This document shows positions 42,325-52,014 of a DNA stretch of 64,000 nt, in pieces (the first letter of the stretch is position 1; the number at the start of each line of letters is the position of its first letter). This DNA is from SZAS-103 sp038226665 (GTDB taxonomy: Bacteria; Pseudomonadota; Gammaproteobacteria; Xanthomonadales; Xanthomonadaceae). A program made the translations under genes and the position numbers. Location: assembly GCA_038226665.1 (NCBI GenBank), contig JBBRQI010000013.1, forward strand, positions 15,524 through 79,523, written 5' to 3'. Under the pieces are notes generated by a model that saw only the letters and a list, made by a program, of their open reading frames with translations, searched no databases and was not told where the DNA came from.

Positions 42325-43233
42325 TCAACGGTTTACAGGAACATCCACTTGCATGATCGGCGCCGGCAAGTGCTCGCCACTGACGTAAAAACTGCGTCCG
42401 TCGAGCGCAAAGGCTAGCGCTTCGGCCTGCGGCAGCCAGCCGAACGAGAGCTGGATCGGTGCATGCGCAACGACCTGCGCCCAGCTTTCGTAGCCAGCGC
42501 GCTCGTCGGCGCGACGGCGATACAGATATGCACGACGATAAGTGAGCACCGCGATGCTGCTGCGGTCGGGCGCGATGCCGGCGGCGGTGACTTGCGAGAG
42601 GTAACGCGCGTAATGCGGCGCGGCCGCGATTTCGTCGGCAGTCGGTTGCGGGATATCCGCGAGCGTGCCAAGCAATTCCGCAGTGAGCACACCGGAGTCC
42701 GTCGGTCGCAGGGGCAACCGGAACAGTTGCGCGGGCACGCGCTTCTTGGTGATCAGCAGGATGCTCATCGTGCGCACGTCCACCGCGAGCGCCTCGCAAT
42801 CGCGCGGGCCATCCGGCCAGCGGAATGCGATGCTCCACGCAGGGCGTGCATGGGTGTCGCGCAGTTGCTTTGGCTCCTCGACCACATGCACTGCGAGGGT
42901 CTTGCGGATGCCGCCGTTGTCTCCGGTGTCGGCGAGAATCAGGTAGTGGTGGCCGTCGAGGTCGAACGACGCGAAGTCTTCCCAGTCAATATTCGGCACC
43001 CCATCGATGTGCAGGGTCGCGCGCAACGAGCCGCCTGGGCTGACCGCGTAGACATCCGCCGGATTGCCGCTGTCGTTCTCGACCCACAGCGTGCCCGGAT
43101 AAGCATGCGAGGCAGCCATGCCGCTGACTTCGGGCAGCGCGGGATCGGTCATCCAGCCGGTCATGGTTGCGTCCGCCAGAGATCGCGCCGGCAAGGCGCA
43201 GCACAACAGGGCGAAGGCAAGGCTGCGGAACAT
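42325..43233 (-). CDS. Secreted beta-propeller-like protein of unknown function
   Basis: 302 residues with a signal peptide (~1-21, FRSLAFALLCCALPARSLAD). The mature part shows strand motifs such as EVSGMAASHAYPGTLWVEND, DWEDFASFDLDGHHYLILAD and FGWLPQAEALAFALDGRSFY. These suggest a six- or seven-bladed propeller like those of esterase-related or SdiA-regulated proteins. No catalytic residues can be assigned. It is separated from SPFH by ~125 bases and diverges from purT. Confidence 0.6.
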   Translation of the reverse strand: MFRSLAFALLCCALPARSLADATMTGWMTDPALPEVSGMAASHAYPGTLWVENDSGNPADVYAVSPGGSLRATLHIDGVPNIDWEDFASFDLDGHHYLILADTGDNGGIRKTLAVHVVEEPKQLRDTHARPAWSIAFRWPDGPRDCEALAVDVRTMSILLITKKRVPAQLFRLPLRPTDSGVLTAELLGTLADIPQPTADEIAAAPHYARYLSQVTAAGIAPDRSSIAVLTYRRAYLYRRRADERAGYESWAQVVAHAPIQLSFGWLPQAEALAFALDGRSFYVSGEHLPAPIMQVDVPVNR

Positions 43234-43341
43234 GCGCGTTTCCAGCGAAGGCGGATCGCTACCTTGCCACGCACGGCGCAGCGGGCGCGAGTGCCGCCGT
43301 GCAAGCCGTTACAATGTCGAATCCCGAATTGAAAACGCACC

Positions 43342-44586
43342 ATGACCGCACCGAATCCCGTTTCAGCACCGAATCCGGTTCCAGCCCTGGCGAATGCGAT
43401 TTCAATCGGCACGCCGCTGACGTCAGGCGCGCTGCGCGTGCTGCTGCTGGGCTCGGGCGAACTGGGCAAGGAAGTCGCGATCGAGCTGCAACGCTTCGGT
43501 GTGGAAGTCATCGCTGCCGACCGTTACGAGAATGCGCCGGCGATGCAGGTTGCGCATCGCTCGCACACGTTGAACATGCTGGACCCGGCAGCGTTGCGCG
43601 AACTGATTTCGCGCGAGCGACCGCACCTAGTGGTGCCGGAGATCGAAGCGATCCATACGCAGACTTTGATCGAACTCGAACGCGACCACGGCGTGCATGT
43701 GATTCCGACCGCGCGCGCCGCGTGGCTGACGATGGATCGCGAAGGGATCCGCGAGCTCGCCGCCGCGACACTCGGCCTGCCGACGTCGTCGTACCGTTTC
43801 GTGGACACGCTCGATCAATACCGGGATGCCGTCGCGGCGATCGGATTGCCGTGCGTGGTGAAACCCGTCATGTCGAGTTCCGGCAAGGGCCAGAGCACAC
43901 TGCGCAACGCCGATGACATCGACAATGCCTGGGAGTGCGCGCAAACCGGTGGCCGCGCGGGGCAGGGCCGGGTGATCGTCGAGGGTTTCATCGCGTTCGA
44001 TTACGAAATCACCTTGCTGACCGTGCGGCATCGCGACGGCACCAGTTTCTGCGAGCCGATCGGGCACCTGCAAATGGATGGCGACTACCGCGAAAGCTGG
44101 CAGCCGCAGCCGATGTCCGATGCGGCGCTCATGCGCGCGCAGCACATCGCCAAAACCGTTACCGATAATCTCGGTGGCCATGGCGTCTTCGGAGTCGAAC
44201 TGTTCGTGAAAGGCGACGAGGTGTGGTTCTCGGAAGTCTCGCCACGACCGCACGACACCGGGCTCGTCACCCTGGTGTCGCAGGATCTGTCGCAATTCGC
44301 GCTGCACGCGCGAGCGATTCTTGGATTGCCGATTCCACGCATCGAACAACGCGGCCCGTCGGCGTCGTGCGCAGTGCTCGCGCGTGGCTATGGTGTGCCG
44401 AAGTTCGGAAACGTCGATGCGGCGCTTGCCGAACCCGATACCGCGTTGCGCCTGTTCGGCAAGCCGCGTGTCGAAGGCCATCGTCGCGTCGCTGTGACCC
44501 TTGCGCGCGCGGATTCCATCGACAACGCACGTGCCAAGGCGCGCGCATCTGCCGCTGCGCTCAGCATCGACCTCATAGAGGAATGA
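43342..44586 (+). CDS. purT: Formate-dependent phosphoribosylglycinamide formyltransferase
   Basis: 414 residues. PurT adds formate to GAR with ATP in the third step of purine synthesis. Seen here: LLLGSGELGKEVAIELQRFG near the start, VPEIEAIHTQTLIELE, and the ATP-grasp segments CVVKPVMSSSGKGQSTL and EVSPRPHDTGLVTLVSQDLS. Residues ~3-14 are a duplicated APNPV unit. The stop overlaps the start of the next gene (ATGA). Confidence 0.96.
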   Translation: MTAPNPVSAPNPVPALANAISIGTPLTSGALRVLLLGSGELGKEVAIELQRFGVEVIAADRYENAPAMQVAHRSHTLNMLDPAALRELISRERPHLVVPEIEAIHTQTLIELERDHGVHVIPTARAAWLTMDREGIRELAAATLGLPTSSYRFVDTLDQYRDAVAAIGLPCVVKPVMSSSGKGQSTLRNADDIDNAWECAQTGGRAGQGRVIVEGFIAFDYEITLLTVRHRDGTSFCEPIGHLQMDGDYRESWQPQPMSDAALMRAQHIAKTVTDNLGGHGVFGVELFVKGDEVWFSEVSPRPHDTGLVTLVSQDLSQFALHARAILGLPIPRIEQRGPSASCAVLARGYGVPKFGNVDAALAEPDTALRLFGKPRVEGHRRVAVTLARADSIDNARAKARASAAALSIDLIEE

Positions 44587-44990
44587 TCGTGACCGACCAG
44601 ACGATGTATGCGGTGTTCATCCATCCGGCCGCGCTCGAAGCGCTAGGCGAGCCGATCAAGCCTTATCTCAGCGATGGTCCTCACGGCCTGCATGTCATGT
44701 GCAGCGAGATCGACAGCGGCGGCGCGTTCTTTGAAATGGTGCTTGAGAGCACGACGGCCGACGGCAGCATGGTTGAACGCGAGCTGATGATCCCATCGGC
44801 GATGGTGCGGATGGTCGTGTCCACGCACAGCGATGGCGTTTTCGGCTTCCACCACCAGCGCGATGGCGTCGATGCGTTGCTGCGGAAAACCGACGTCGTA
44901 TCCTCGCGTCCTCCGACACACGATCCGCTGCCCGGCGAAGCGGTCATCGCACCCGCAGTAGCGAGCACACAGCCGTCGAAAGCCGACTGA
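44583..44990 (+). CDS. Conserved hypothetical protein downstream of purT
   Basis: 135 residues from ATG 44583, overlapping the purT stop as ATGA. No signal or membrane helix. The N-terminal half has YAVFIHPAALEALGEPIKPY and HVMCSEIDSGGAFFEMVLES, and the C-terminus is Pro/Ala-rich and probably disordered. No known domain recognised; tight coupling to purT suggests co-expression. Confidence 0.65.
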   Translation: MIVTDQTMYAVFIHPAALEALGEPIKPYLSDGPHGLHVMCSEIDSGGAFFEMVLESTTADGSMVERELMIPSAMVRMVVSTHSDGVFGFHHQRDGVDALLRKTDVVSSRPPTHDPLPGEAVIAPAVASTQPSKAD

Positions 44991-44999
44991 CGCGGATCG

Positions 45000-45704
45000 T
45001 CAGCGCGCCGCGTCGCGTTCCAGGTCGCGCCAACCCGTCTTGTCGAGAGCCTGCATTGGCCTGAAGCGCGTCTTGTAGTGCATCTTCGGATGCGTCTGGA
45101 TCCAGTAGCCGAGATACAGGTACGCGCGACCGCTGCGTTGTGCGAATTCGATCTGTTTCAGGATCGCGAGTGTACCGAGGCCGCGCGCGTTTTCGTCCGG
45201 GTCGAAAAAGGTATAGACCGCCGACACTGCGTCGGATAGTGCATCGGTGATCGCCACGCCGAGCAATCGATCCTCCCGACGCAATTCCATGAACCGCGTC
45301 GGGCTCCACGGGCTTGCGACGAACTCGTCGAAATCGTCCTCGTCGGTATCCGCCATCGGCCCGTCGCCGTGCCGCGCTTGCAGGTAGCGCCGGTACAGCG
45401 CGAAGTTCTCGTCTGTGCGCAACGCCGGAACCATCCGCGATGCGATGTCGGCGTTGTCGCGCAGGCAACGGCGCTGGCTGCGATCGGGTTGGAACGCGTG
45501 CACGTCCAGGCGCACGGGAACGCAGGCTCGACAGGTGGGACAATTCGGTCGATACACATGGCCACCGGAACGGCGGAAGCCCTGCATGAGTGCGGTCGAA
45601 TACGTCTCGGCGAGGACCGGGTCGCGCGGATCGAGCACCAGGTCGCGCGCGACGCGATCGGCGAAGTAGCCGCAGGGATGCTCGCCGGTGCGATAGATGC
45701 CCAT
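45000..45704 (-). CDS. bpt: Aspartate/glutamate leucyltransferase (Bpt)
   Basis: 234 residues. The N-terminal HPCGYFADRVARDLVLDP and YRPNCPTCRACVPVRLDV carry the conserved Cys cluster of Ate1/Bpt enzymes; the C-terminal half has GNAT-like YLYLGYWIQTHPKMHYKTRF. Bpt moves Leu from Leu-tRNA to N-terminal Asp or Glu, feeding proteins to ClpAP by the N-degron route. It converges with the purT operon, stops 9 bases apart. Confidence 0.93.
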   Translation of the reverse strand: MGIYRTGEHPCGYFADRVARDLVLDPRDPVLAETYSTALMQGFRRSGGHVYRPNCPTCRACVPVRLDVHAFQPDRSQRRCLRDNADIASRMVPALRTDENFALYRRYLQARHGDGPMADTDEDDFDEFVASPWSPTRFMELRREDRLLGVAITDALSDAVSAVYTFFDPDENARGLGTLAILKQIEFAQRSGRAYLYLGYWIQTHPKMHYKTRFRPMQALDKTGWRDLERDAAR

Positions 45705-45877
45705 GCGGTCATCGTAGCCCCAATGCGGCGCAAGCCCAATGCAGCCGGCCTATCCGGAATCCGCTGGCCGCATCGGCGGCAGAATCATGCGGCAGATCGC
45801 GTGGCAGATCACGTGGCAGTTTCGCGCGCTGCGCTACACCTCTATAGTGGCGACTATCTCCACGCCGGAATTCGTCA

Positions 45878-46564
45878 ATGAACCGTACTTCGATGTCGTC
45901 CCTGTTTCGCCTGAGTCCGTTGCTTGCCCTGGTAGCGACCTGCTGCCCAACCGCAGTGCTCGCGCAGAACGCCGCCCCAGCGAAAGGTGCGCCAGCGAAT
46001 GGTGCAGCGATGGTCTGGGTGGGCGATCTGGACAAGAACCACGATGGCCGCATCACCGCGCAGGAGGTGGCCGTCGTGCCGGAAGTCGCGAAAGGTTTCG
46101 CGGCGGTCGATGCGAATCACGATGGTGGCATCACCATGTCGGAAATCCGCGCGATGTGGCATGCGCAGTTGGTGCAGCAGGCGCAGGCCAGCGTGCAGGT
46201 GCGCATGGCTGCCTTCGCCAAGGCCGACGCGAACCACGATGGCAAGCTCAGCCCCGATGAAGCCAAGGCTGGCGGGATGGCTTTTGTGGTCAGCAATTTC
46301 AAGGCCTTCGACGCCAACCACGACGGCTTCGTCGGCAAGGACGAGATGCAGAAAGGCGCCATCGCCGTCGCGCAGCAGGCGCTGGCCGGGCGTGGGCAGC
46401 AGATGCAGGCCCTGTTCGCCAAGGCCGACACCAACCACGATGGCAAACTCAGCCAGGCCGAATTCACTGCGGCATTCCCGCGGTTCGCACCTTCGTTCGC
46501 GTTCTTCGATGAGAACCACGACGGGTCGGTCGGGCCAGCCGAATTCGCATTGCCACCGCGCTAG
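45878..46564 (+). CDS. Secreted protein with six EF-hand-like calcium sites
   Basis: 228 residues. A signal peptide (~1-30) is followed by six loops of the D-x-N-x-D-G form: DLDKNHDGRITAQE, DANHDGGITMSE, DANHDGKLSPDE, DANHDGFVGKDE, DTNHDGKLSQAE and DENHDGSVGPAE. Each ends in Glu at position 12, so all should bind calcium. No enzyme domain is present. It likely works as a periplasmic or secreted calcium binder. Gene stands alone. Confidence 0.88.
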   Translation: MNRTSMSSLFRLSPLLALVATCCPTAVLAQNAAPAKGAPANGAAMVWVGDLDKNHDGRITAQEVAVVPEVAKGFAAVDANHDGGITMSEIRAMWHAQLVQQAQASVQVRMAAFAKADANHDGKLSPDEAKAGGMAFVVSNFKAFDANHDGFVGKDEMQKGAIAVAQQALAGRGQQMQALFAKADTNHDGKLSQAEFTAAFPRFAPSFAFFDENHDGSVGPAEFALPPR

Positions 46565-46566
46565 CC

Positions 46567-46983
46567 TCAGCGGTGCAGCACGCCGCTCAGGATCAGGATC
46601 GACAGCAGGGTGATGATCCCTAGCAGCAATAGGCGTATGCGCATCACGATTGACGCGCGGCGATCGGGTTTGCGCGCGATCGGCGCGGTTGACGATGGCG
46701 GCAGATAAGAAACCGCTTGACTGAATTCGGGCCGCGTCGAATCGATCAATCCGCCCTCGCGCAGCATCGCGCGGGCGCGCGGTTGATCCTCGGCCTTGAT
46801 CACCCAGACCTGCGGATTGTTCTCGGCATTCGCATTGGCGCTGTCGCGATAGCTGAAAGGCTGCCGCCGTTTGCCCTTGTACGAACGATCCTGGCTGACC
46901 CGCACTTCGATGCCGGCATCCGCCAGCATTTTCGCGACGGCTTCGACGTTCTCAAGGCGTGGCGATGTGAACACGCTGCGCAT
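46567..46983 (-). CDS. DUF2007-type protein with C-terminal membrane helix
   Basis: 138 residues from ATG 46983. The N-terminal ~80 residues show the DUF2007 pattern (VFTSPRLENVEAVAKMLADA, and VWVIKAEDQPRARAMLREGG), which resembles PII-like folds. A C-terminal helix (IRLLLLGIITLLSILILSGV) would anchor it. The start overlaps the tesB stop as TGATG; the frame to 47319 is a shadow. Confidence 0.8.
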   Translation of the reverse strand: MRSVFTSPRLENVEAVAKMLADAGIEVRVSQDRSYKGKRRQPFSYRDSANANAENNPQVWVIKAEDQPRARAMLREGGLIDSTRPEFSQAVSYLPPSSTAPIARKPDRRASIVMRIRLLLLGIITLLSILILSGVLHR

Positions 46984-47876
46984 CAGGTTGCCTCCGCCAG
47001 AGGCTGGATGCGCATCAGTCCTTCCTGCGCAGTCGATGCGACCAGCACGCCGCGCGTATCGTAGATCGTGCCGCGTGCAAGCCCGCGCGCGCCTTGCGCG
47101 GTCGGGCTGTCGCAGGAATACAGCAGCCATTCGTCGATGCGGAACGGGCGATGGAACCACATCGCGTGGTCGAGGCTCGCCATCAGCACCTTCGGCTGGT
47201 AGTAGCTGATCCCGTGCGGAAACGTGGCCGTGCCGATCAAATGGAAATCCGACGCATACGCGAGCATGGCGCGATGCAGCTCCGGCGCATCGCCAATGCG
47301 TTCGCCAAGCTTGAACCACACCTGCTGGAAGGGCGGTCGCTTGCTTGGATTGAGTTCGTCGCGCGGATACACGTGGCGGAACACGAACGGTCCGGCGCGG
47401 TCGAGCCAGCGCTGCATCTTCGGCGACAGTTTCGCGCGCGTCGCGGCATCGAGCGGTGCCGATGGCGGCAAGTCCTCGGGCGCAGGCACCACCGGCATCG
47501 GCAACTGGTGTTCGGCGCCGACTTCGGGCGTCTGGAACGAAGCGGCGAGGAAAAAAATCGGTTGTCCATGCTGGATAGCAGTGACGCGGCGCACCGAAAA
47601 ACTCCCGCCGTCGCGGGCGCGGTCGACGCTGTAAACGATCGGATGCTCGATATCGCCTGCGCGCAAAAAGTACGCGTGCAGCGAATGCACCGCGCGATCG
47701 CCGGCGACCGTCGCTTGCGCGGCCGACAGCGCCTGCCCGAGCACTTGTCCGCCGAACACGTATTTCGTGCCGATGTCGCGGCTCTGGCCACGGAACAGGT
47801 TGTCCTCGAGGCGTTCGAGCGACAGCAACTCGACGAGTTCGCCGACCGGGCCTTGCGGTGTGGAATCGTTGATCAT
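46983..47876 (-). CDS. tesB: Acyl-CoA thioesterase II
   Basis: 297 residues, the normal TesB size, with two hotdog folds. The catalytic region keeps Asp in ASLDHAMWFHRPFRIDEWLL, Thr in DSPTAQGARG and Gln in AQEGLMR, aligned by eye with E. coli TesB. It hydrolyses medium- and long-chain acyl-CoA. The stop overlaps the DUF2007 gene. Confidence 0.95.
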   Translation of the reverse strand: MINDSTPQGPVGELVELLSLERLEDNLFRGQSRDIGTKYVFGGQVLGQALSAAQATVAGDRAVHSLHAYFLRAGDIEHPIVYSVDRARDGGSFSVRRVTAIQHGQPIFFLAASFQTPEVGAEHQLPMPVVPAPEDLPPSAPLDAATRAKLSPKMQRWLDRAGPFVFRHVYPRDELNPSKRPPFQQVWFKLGERIGDAPELHRAMLAYASDFHLIGTATFPHGISYYQPKVLMASLDHAMWFHRPFRIDEWLLYSCDSPTAQGARGLARGTIYDTRGVLVASTAQEGLMRIQPLAEAT

Positions 47877-47942
47877 GCTCGCTTCGAGACGCCTACGGAC
47901 AGGTTGCGAAGTATAGCTGCCGCGCGTGTTCGGCCAACGCGG

Positions 47943-48524
47943 TCAAGCCGTTGCGAGGCGTTGCAACGGGGTCGCCGCCAGTACGGACTCCCACGAAAAC
48001 AGCGGACCGGGATCGCGTTTGCGCGCGACGAATTTGGCTGGATCGTCGCTGGCCGGAACCAGCGCAGTATCAAGCTCCTCGTGGCCGGCAATCCATTTCA
48101 GGTTCGGCAATTGCGCGCACAGCGCATTCAACAGCGCGATCAACGCTGCGATCTGCGCATGGGTGTAGGGTTCGTCCATCGCTTGGTGGTGCGAATCCAG
48201 CCAGTGTGGATAGCGACCGGTGTTGATCAGTTCGATGCCGATCGAACGCGGGTTGTAGCCGCGTGTGTGATTCGCCGTGCGTTCGGGTCGCACGAACGCG
48301 TGGATGCTGCCGTCGCGGTCGATGTAGTAGTGGCCGCTGTTGCCGGTTTCCGACTCGGCATGCAGCACGCGCTCGCCGTATTCGCGCGCCATTGCGAGGT
48401 CAGGCAGTTCGGTGCAATGGATCACGACGAGGTCGATTTGCGCTCGCTCGCGTATGTCGAGACGTTGCTCGTAAGGCAGCGGCCACTCTTGGATCAGAAG
48501 GTTCGAGGGCAGGTCGGCCGGCAT
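47943..48524 (-). CDS. AmpD-like N-acetylmuramoyl-L-alanine amidase
   Basis: 193 residues from ATG 48524; other ATGs at 48539 and 48554 are possible. The amidase-2 fold has IDLVVIHCTELPD (zinc His), SGHYYIDRDGSIHAFV, HTRGYNPRSIGIELINTG and VARKRDPGPLFSW (second His region and Asp ligand). No signal peptide, so it is probably the cytoplasmic recycling enzyme or a relative acting on anhydro-muropeptides. Confidence 0.85.
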   Translation of the reverse strand: MPADLPSNLLIQEWPLPYEQRLDIRERAQIDLVVIHCTELPDLAMAREYGERVLHAESETGNSGHYYIDRDGSIHAFVRPERTANHTRGYNPRSIGIELINTGRYPHWLDSHHQAMDEPYTHAQIAALIALLNALCAQLPNLKWIAGHEELDTALVPASDDPAKFVARKRDPGPLFSWESVLAATPLQRLATA

Positions 48525-48619
48525 GCCGCATGCTAGCATCGCGGCCTTCCGCAACGGGTTTGTTTCATGGCTTTTGCGCCGACATCAAATCCATGCGACA
48601 GGGCGTGCGGGGCGATCGC

Positions 48620-49132
48620 ATGATCGGCCACGCGATCCTTTCGCACGGGCTCGAAAGCGGCCCGCATGCGACCAAGGTCAGCGCGCTGGCGGCAGCCGCC
48701 GAGGCACTCGGCTGGACGACCGAGCGGCCGGATTATCTCGCCTGCGACAAGGGCGGCGCGTTCGGCGACATCGACGCGCGGCTTGCGGTCCTGCGCGAAC
48801 GCGCGCTGGCCGCGAAAGGCCCATTGGTGTTCGCCGGCTCCAGCTTGGGCGCGTTCGTGTCGGCGTTGATCTCGCTCGACGTGCCTTGCGCTGGCTTGTT
48901 TCTGATGGCGCCACCGCCGTGGATCGAAGGCTATCCGCGCCAGCTCGCCGCCGCCGCGGTGCCGACCACGATCGTGCACGGCTGGGACGACGAACTGATT
49001 CCCGCGCAGATGGTCGTCGAGTGGGCGCGCCTGCGCCGCGATCGACTCGTGCTGGTCAACGACAGCCATCGTCTTTCCGACCATGTCACGTTCTGCGCGG
49101 AACGCTTTGCTGACTTCCTGAGAGTGCTGTGA
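48620..49132 (+). CDS. Small alpha/beta-hydrolase (YqiA/dienelactone-hydrolase-like)
   Basis: 170 residues from ATG 48620. HAILSHGLESGPHATK forms the oxyanion strand-turn, GSSLGAFVSALIS the nucleophile elbow (Ser), HGWDDELIP the acid and NDSHRLSDH the His. Likely an esterase or hydrolase on a small substrate. The stop overlaps the GTG start of rlmKL (GTGA at 49129-49132). Earlier in-frame codons overlap the divergent AmpD gene. Confidence 0.8.
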   Translation: MIGHAILSHGLESGPHATKVSALAAAAEALGWTTERPDYLACDKGGAFGDIDARLAVLRERALAAKGPLVFAGSSLGAFVSALISLDVPCAGLFLMAPPPWIEGYPRQLAAAAVPTTIVHGWDDELIPAQMVVEWARLRRDRLVLVNDSHRLSDHVTFCAERFADFLRVL

Positions 49133-51312
49133 AGTTCTTTGCAAGTTGTGCGAAGGGCCTGGAATACCTGCTTGCCGACGAGATGACCGCGCTTGGCGCG
49201 ACGAAGGCGACCGCAGCATTGGCTGGAGCCAATGTCGAAGGCGATGCCGAGGTCGCGTATCGCGCGGTATTGTGGTCGCGGCTTGCGAGCCGGGTGATCT
49301 GGCCGTTGGCCGAATTCGAATGCGCGAACGAACAGGCCTTGTACGATGGCGTCTTGGCGATCGACTGGTCCGAACACCTCGATCCGAACGGAACGCTTGC
49401 TGTCGATGCGCATGTGTCCGGCGATGCGATCACGCATGCGCGCTTTGCCGCGCTGCGGGTGAAGGATGCGGTGGTCGATCGCTTGCGTGATCAATTCGGT
49501 GTGCGTCCGTCGGTCGATACCGATGCGCCTGATCTGCGTTTGAATTTGCTGGTACGCAAAGGCCGCGCGACGGTGTCGGTCGATCTCGGCGGCGGCAGTC
49601 TGCACAAGCGCGGTTGGCGGGCGATGCAGAACGAAGCGCCGCTCAAGGAGACGCTCGCTGCGGCGATGTTGCTGCGCGGAAGCTGGCCGAAGATCTACAG
49701 CGATGGCGGCGGACTGCTCGATCCGATGTGCGGCAGCGGAACCCTGTTGATCGAAGGCGCGATGATGGTCGCCGATATCGCACCCGGACTCGCGCGTAAC
49801 CATTCGGCCGCGCCGAGTCGCTGGCTGAAATCCGATGCCGCCCTCTGGCAGCGGCTCGTCGACGAAGCGCGCGAACGCGAACGCATCGGTCGTGCGTCGT
49901 TGCGTACGGTCTTCCACGGTTCCGATGCCGACCCGCACGCGATCCGTGCGGCCACTGCGAATGCCGAAGCGGCTGGCGTCGCCGATGCGATCGAATTCAA
50001 GATCACGCCAGTTCGCTTGATTGAATCGCCCCCGCAAGCCACCGGACTCGCGATCTGCAATCCTCCCTACGACCAGCGGCTTGCTGCCGACGAAGGCCTG
50101 TATCGCGAACTTGGCGATGCCCTGCAGCGCGCGACGGCGGATTGGCGAGTCACCATGCTCGCGGGTGACGAAAACCTTGCGCGCGCCACGGGCCTGCGCG
50201 CTAACAAGCGCTACGCCTTTTTCAATGGCGCGCTCGAATGCATGTTGCTGGTCTGCGAACACGCACGCCAAGGCATGCGCGATGCTGCCTCATCGGAAAC
50301 GGATCGTGACACGCGCGCAGTGACACCGCTGTCCGAAGGCGCACAGATGATTGCCAATCGTCTGCGCAAGAACATCCGCAAATTCAAATCGTGGCGGCAG
50401 CGCGAAGGCGTGGATTGCTATCGCGTGTACGACGCCGACCTGCCCGAATACGCGGCAGCGATCGATGTTTATGCCGAAGATGCCGACGGTGTCGGCGCGC
50501 CACGCACCTTCCTGCATGTGCAGGAATACCAGGCGCCGGCCACGATCCCGGAAGCCGATGCGCGCCGCCGCTTCGGCGAACTCGTCCGCGCAGCGGCGGA
50601 CGTGTTCGAACTGCCACGCGAAAGCATCGCGCTCAAGACCCGCGCACGCGGCAAGGGAGGCAGCAAATACGGCGCGATGGCGGCCCGGAATGACGGCGGG
50701 CGTGGCGAGTACATCGTGGTTCGCGAGGGTGCGGCGAAGCTGCGCGTGAACCTGTTCGATCATATCGACACTGGCCTGTTCCTCGATCATCGTCCCTTGC
50801 GCACGCGCATGGCGATGGAAGCGCGCGGCAAGCGTTTCCTCAACCTGTTCGCGTATACCGGTGCTGCGAGCGTGCAGGCTGCCGTTGGCGGCGCAGCGCA
50901 TACGACGAGCGTTGATCTGTCGGCGACGTATCTCGAATGGGCCGCGGCGAATCTCGCGCTCAATGGCCGCACCGGAAACGCGCACCGGTTGGTACAGGCC
51001 GATGCGGTCGCGTGGCTCGAAGCCGAACGCGGCAGTTACGACCTGATCTTCTGCGACCCGCCGACCTTCTCGAATTCCGCGCGCGCCGAGGACTTTGACG
51101 TGCAACGCGAGCACGTGCGCCTGTTGCAGGCTGCACTCGCGCGATTGGCACCGGACGGCGTGCTGTATTTCTCGAACAACTACCGCCGCTTCCGCCTGGA
51201 CAAAGAAGCATTGGCTGGCGCGGCGAAGATTCGCGACATCAGCATGCAGACGATCCCGCCGGATTTCGAGCGCAACCAACGCATCCATCGCTGTTGGCAG
51301 TTGAGTCGATGA
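49129..51312 (+). CDS. rlmL: Bifunctional 23S rRNA methyltransferase RlmKL
   Basis: 727 residues with a GTG start. The N-terminal THUMP domain precedes an RlmL-type methyltransferase with LLDPMCGSGTLLIEGAMMVA and the catalytic NPPYDQRL. The C-terminal RlmK domain has FLNLFAYTGAASVQAAVGGA and CDPPTFSNSARAEDFDV. The full fusion is present, as in other gammaproteobacteria. It makes m2G2445 and m7G2069 of 23S rRNA. Confidence 0.96.
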   Translation: MKFFASCAKGLEYLLADEMTALGATKATAALAGANVEGDAEVAYRAVLWSRLASRVIWPLAEFECANEQALYDGVLAIDWSEHLDPNGTLAVDAHVSGDAITHARFAALRVKDAVVDRLRDQFGVRPSVDTDAPDLRLNLLVRKGRATVSVDLGGGSLHKRGWRAMQNEAPLKETLAAAMLLRGSWPKIYSDGGGLLDPMCGSGTLLIEGAMMVADIAPGLARNHSAAPSRWLKSDAALWQRLVDEARERERIGRASLRTVFHGSDADPHAIRAATANAEAAGVADAIEFKITPVRLIESPPQATGLAICNPPYDQRLAADEGLYRELGDALQRATADWRVTMLAGDENLARATGLRANKRYAFFNGALECMLLVCEHARQGMRDAASSETDRDTRAVTPLSEGAQMIANRLRKNIRKFKSWRQREGVDCYRVYDADLPEYAAAIDVYAEDADGVGAPRTFLHVQEYQAPATIPEADARRRFGELVRAAADVFELPRESIALKTRARGKGGSKYGAMAARNDGGRGEYIVVREGAAKLRVNLFDHIDTGLFLDHRPLRTRMAMEARGKRFLNLFAYTGAASVQAAVGGAAHTTSVDLSATYLEWAAANLALNGRTGNAHRLVQADAVAWLEAERGSYDLIFCDPPTFSNSARAEDFDVQREHVRLLQAALARLAPDGVLYFSNNYRRFRLDKEALAGAAKIRDISMQTIPPDFERNQRIHRCWQLSR

Positions 51313-51393
51313 GCAGGGCGCGCAGTCGCAGGAATCTCGACAGAGCCGGCCTTAACACGCCCGGAAGGTGCGAACGGGCATGATGCGCAAAGT

Positions 51394-52014
51394 ATGAGCG
51401 ACCGCGCCAAATCGACCCCAACCCGGCCCTCTGCCGACAACTCGTCCGCGTGGACCTTCTTCCGTCAATGGTTGAAAAATCCGATCCGGATGGCATCGAT
51501 TACTCCTTCCGGCCAGCAACTGACCGGCATGATGATGGCCGAATTGCCGCCCGACGCACGCCGCGTAATCGAGCTTGGCGGAGGGACCGGGGTGTTCACG
51601 ACCGCATTGATCGAGCACGGCATCGCGGCCGACGACCTGATGGTGCTTGAGCTCAGCAACGCGTTGCATACGCATCTGTCGCAGCGGTTCCCGGGCGCGC
51701 ATGTCGTCAATGGAGATGCACGCGAACTCGCGAGAATCGCCGCCGACAACGGCTACGCTGCGCGCGGGCCGGCCGACGCGGTGATTTCAGGTTTGGGCAT
51801 GCTGTCGATGCCGAAGCAGTTCCAGCAGGACATCATGGCCGCCGCGTTCGAGTGCATTCGACCGGGCGGACGCTTCGTGCAATTCACCTACGGCCCCGCG
51901 GTTCCCGTCGCGCAGGAAGTGGTGGATGGACTCGCACTGGAAGCGCGCAAGAGCACCACCGCTTGGCGAAACCTGCCGCCGGCGACGGTGTATGTGTTTA
52001 CCCGCCGCGCCTGA
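51394..52014 (+). CDS. PmtA-like SAM-dependent methyltransferase
   Basis: 206 residues. The motif I strand RRVIELGGGTGVFTTALIEH and a gate helix start FFRQWLKNPIRMASITPSGQ are typical of phospholipid N-methyltransferase-like enzymes (PmtA/rRNA dimethylase fold). ADAVISGLGMLSMPKQFQQD covers the acceptor region. No full PE-methyltransferase assignment is safe from sequence alone. It begins ~80 bases after rlmKL on the same strand. Confidence 0.75.
   Translation: MSDRAKSTPTRPSADNSSAWTFFRQWLKNPIRMASITPSGQQLTGMMMAELPPDARRVIELGGGTGVFTTALIEHGIAADDLMVLELSNALHTHLSQRFPGAHVVNGDARELARIAADNGYAARGPADAVISGLGMLSMPKQFQQDIMAAAFECIRPGGRFVQFTYGPAVPVAQEVVDGLALEARKSTTAWRNLPPATVYVFTRRA

Noticed and set aside
45783..45822. 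Repeated GGCAGATC(G/A)CGT units before the EF-hand gene
   Set aside because: Only two and a half short copies; could be chance in GC-rich DNA.
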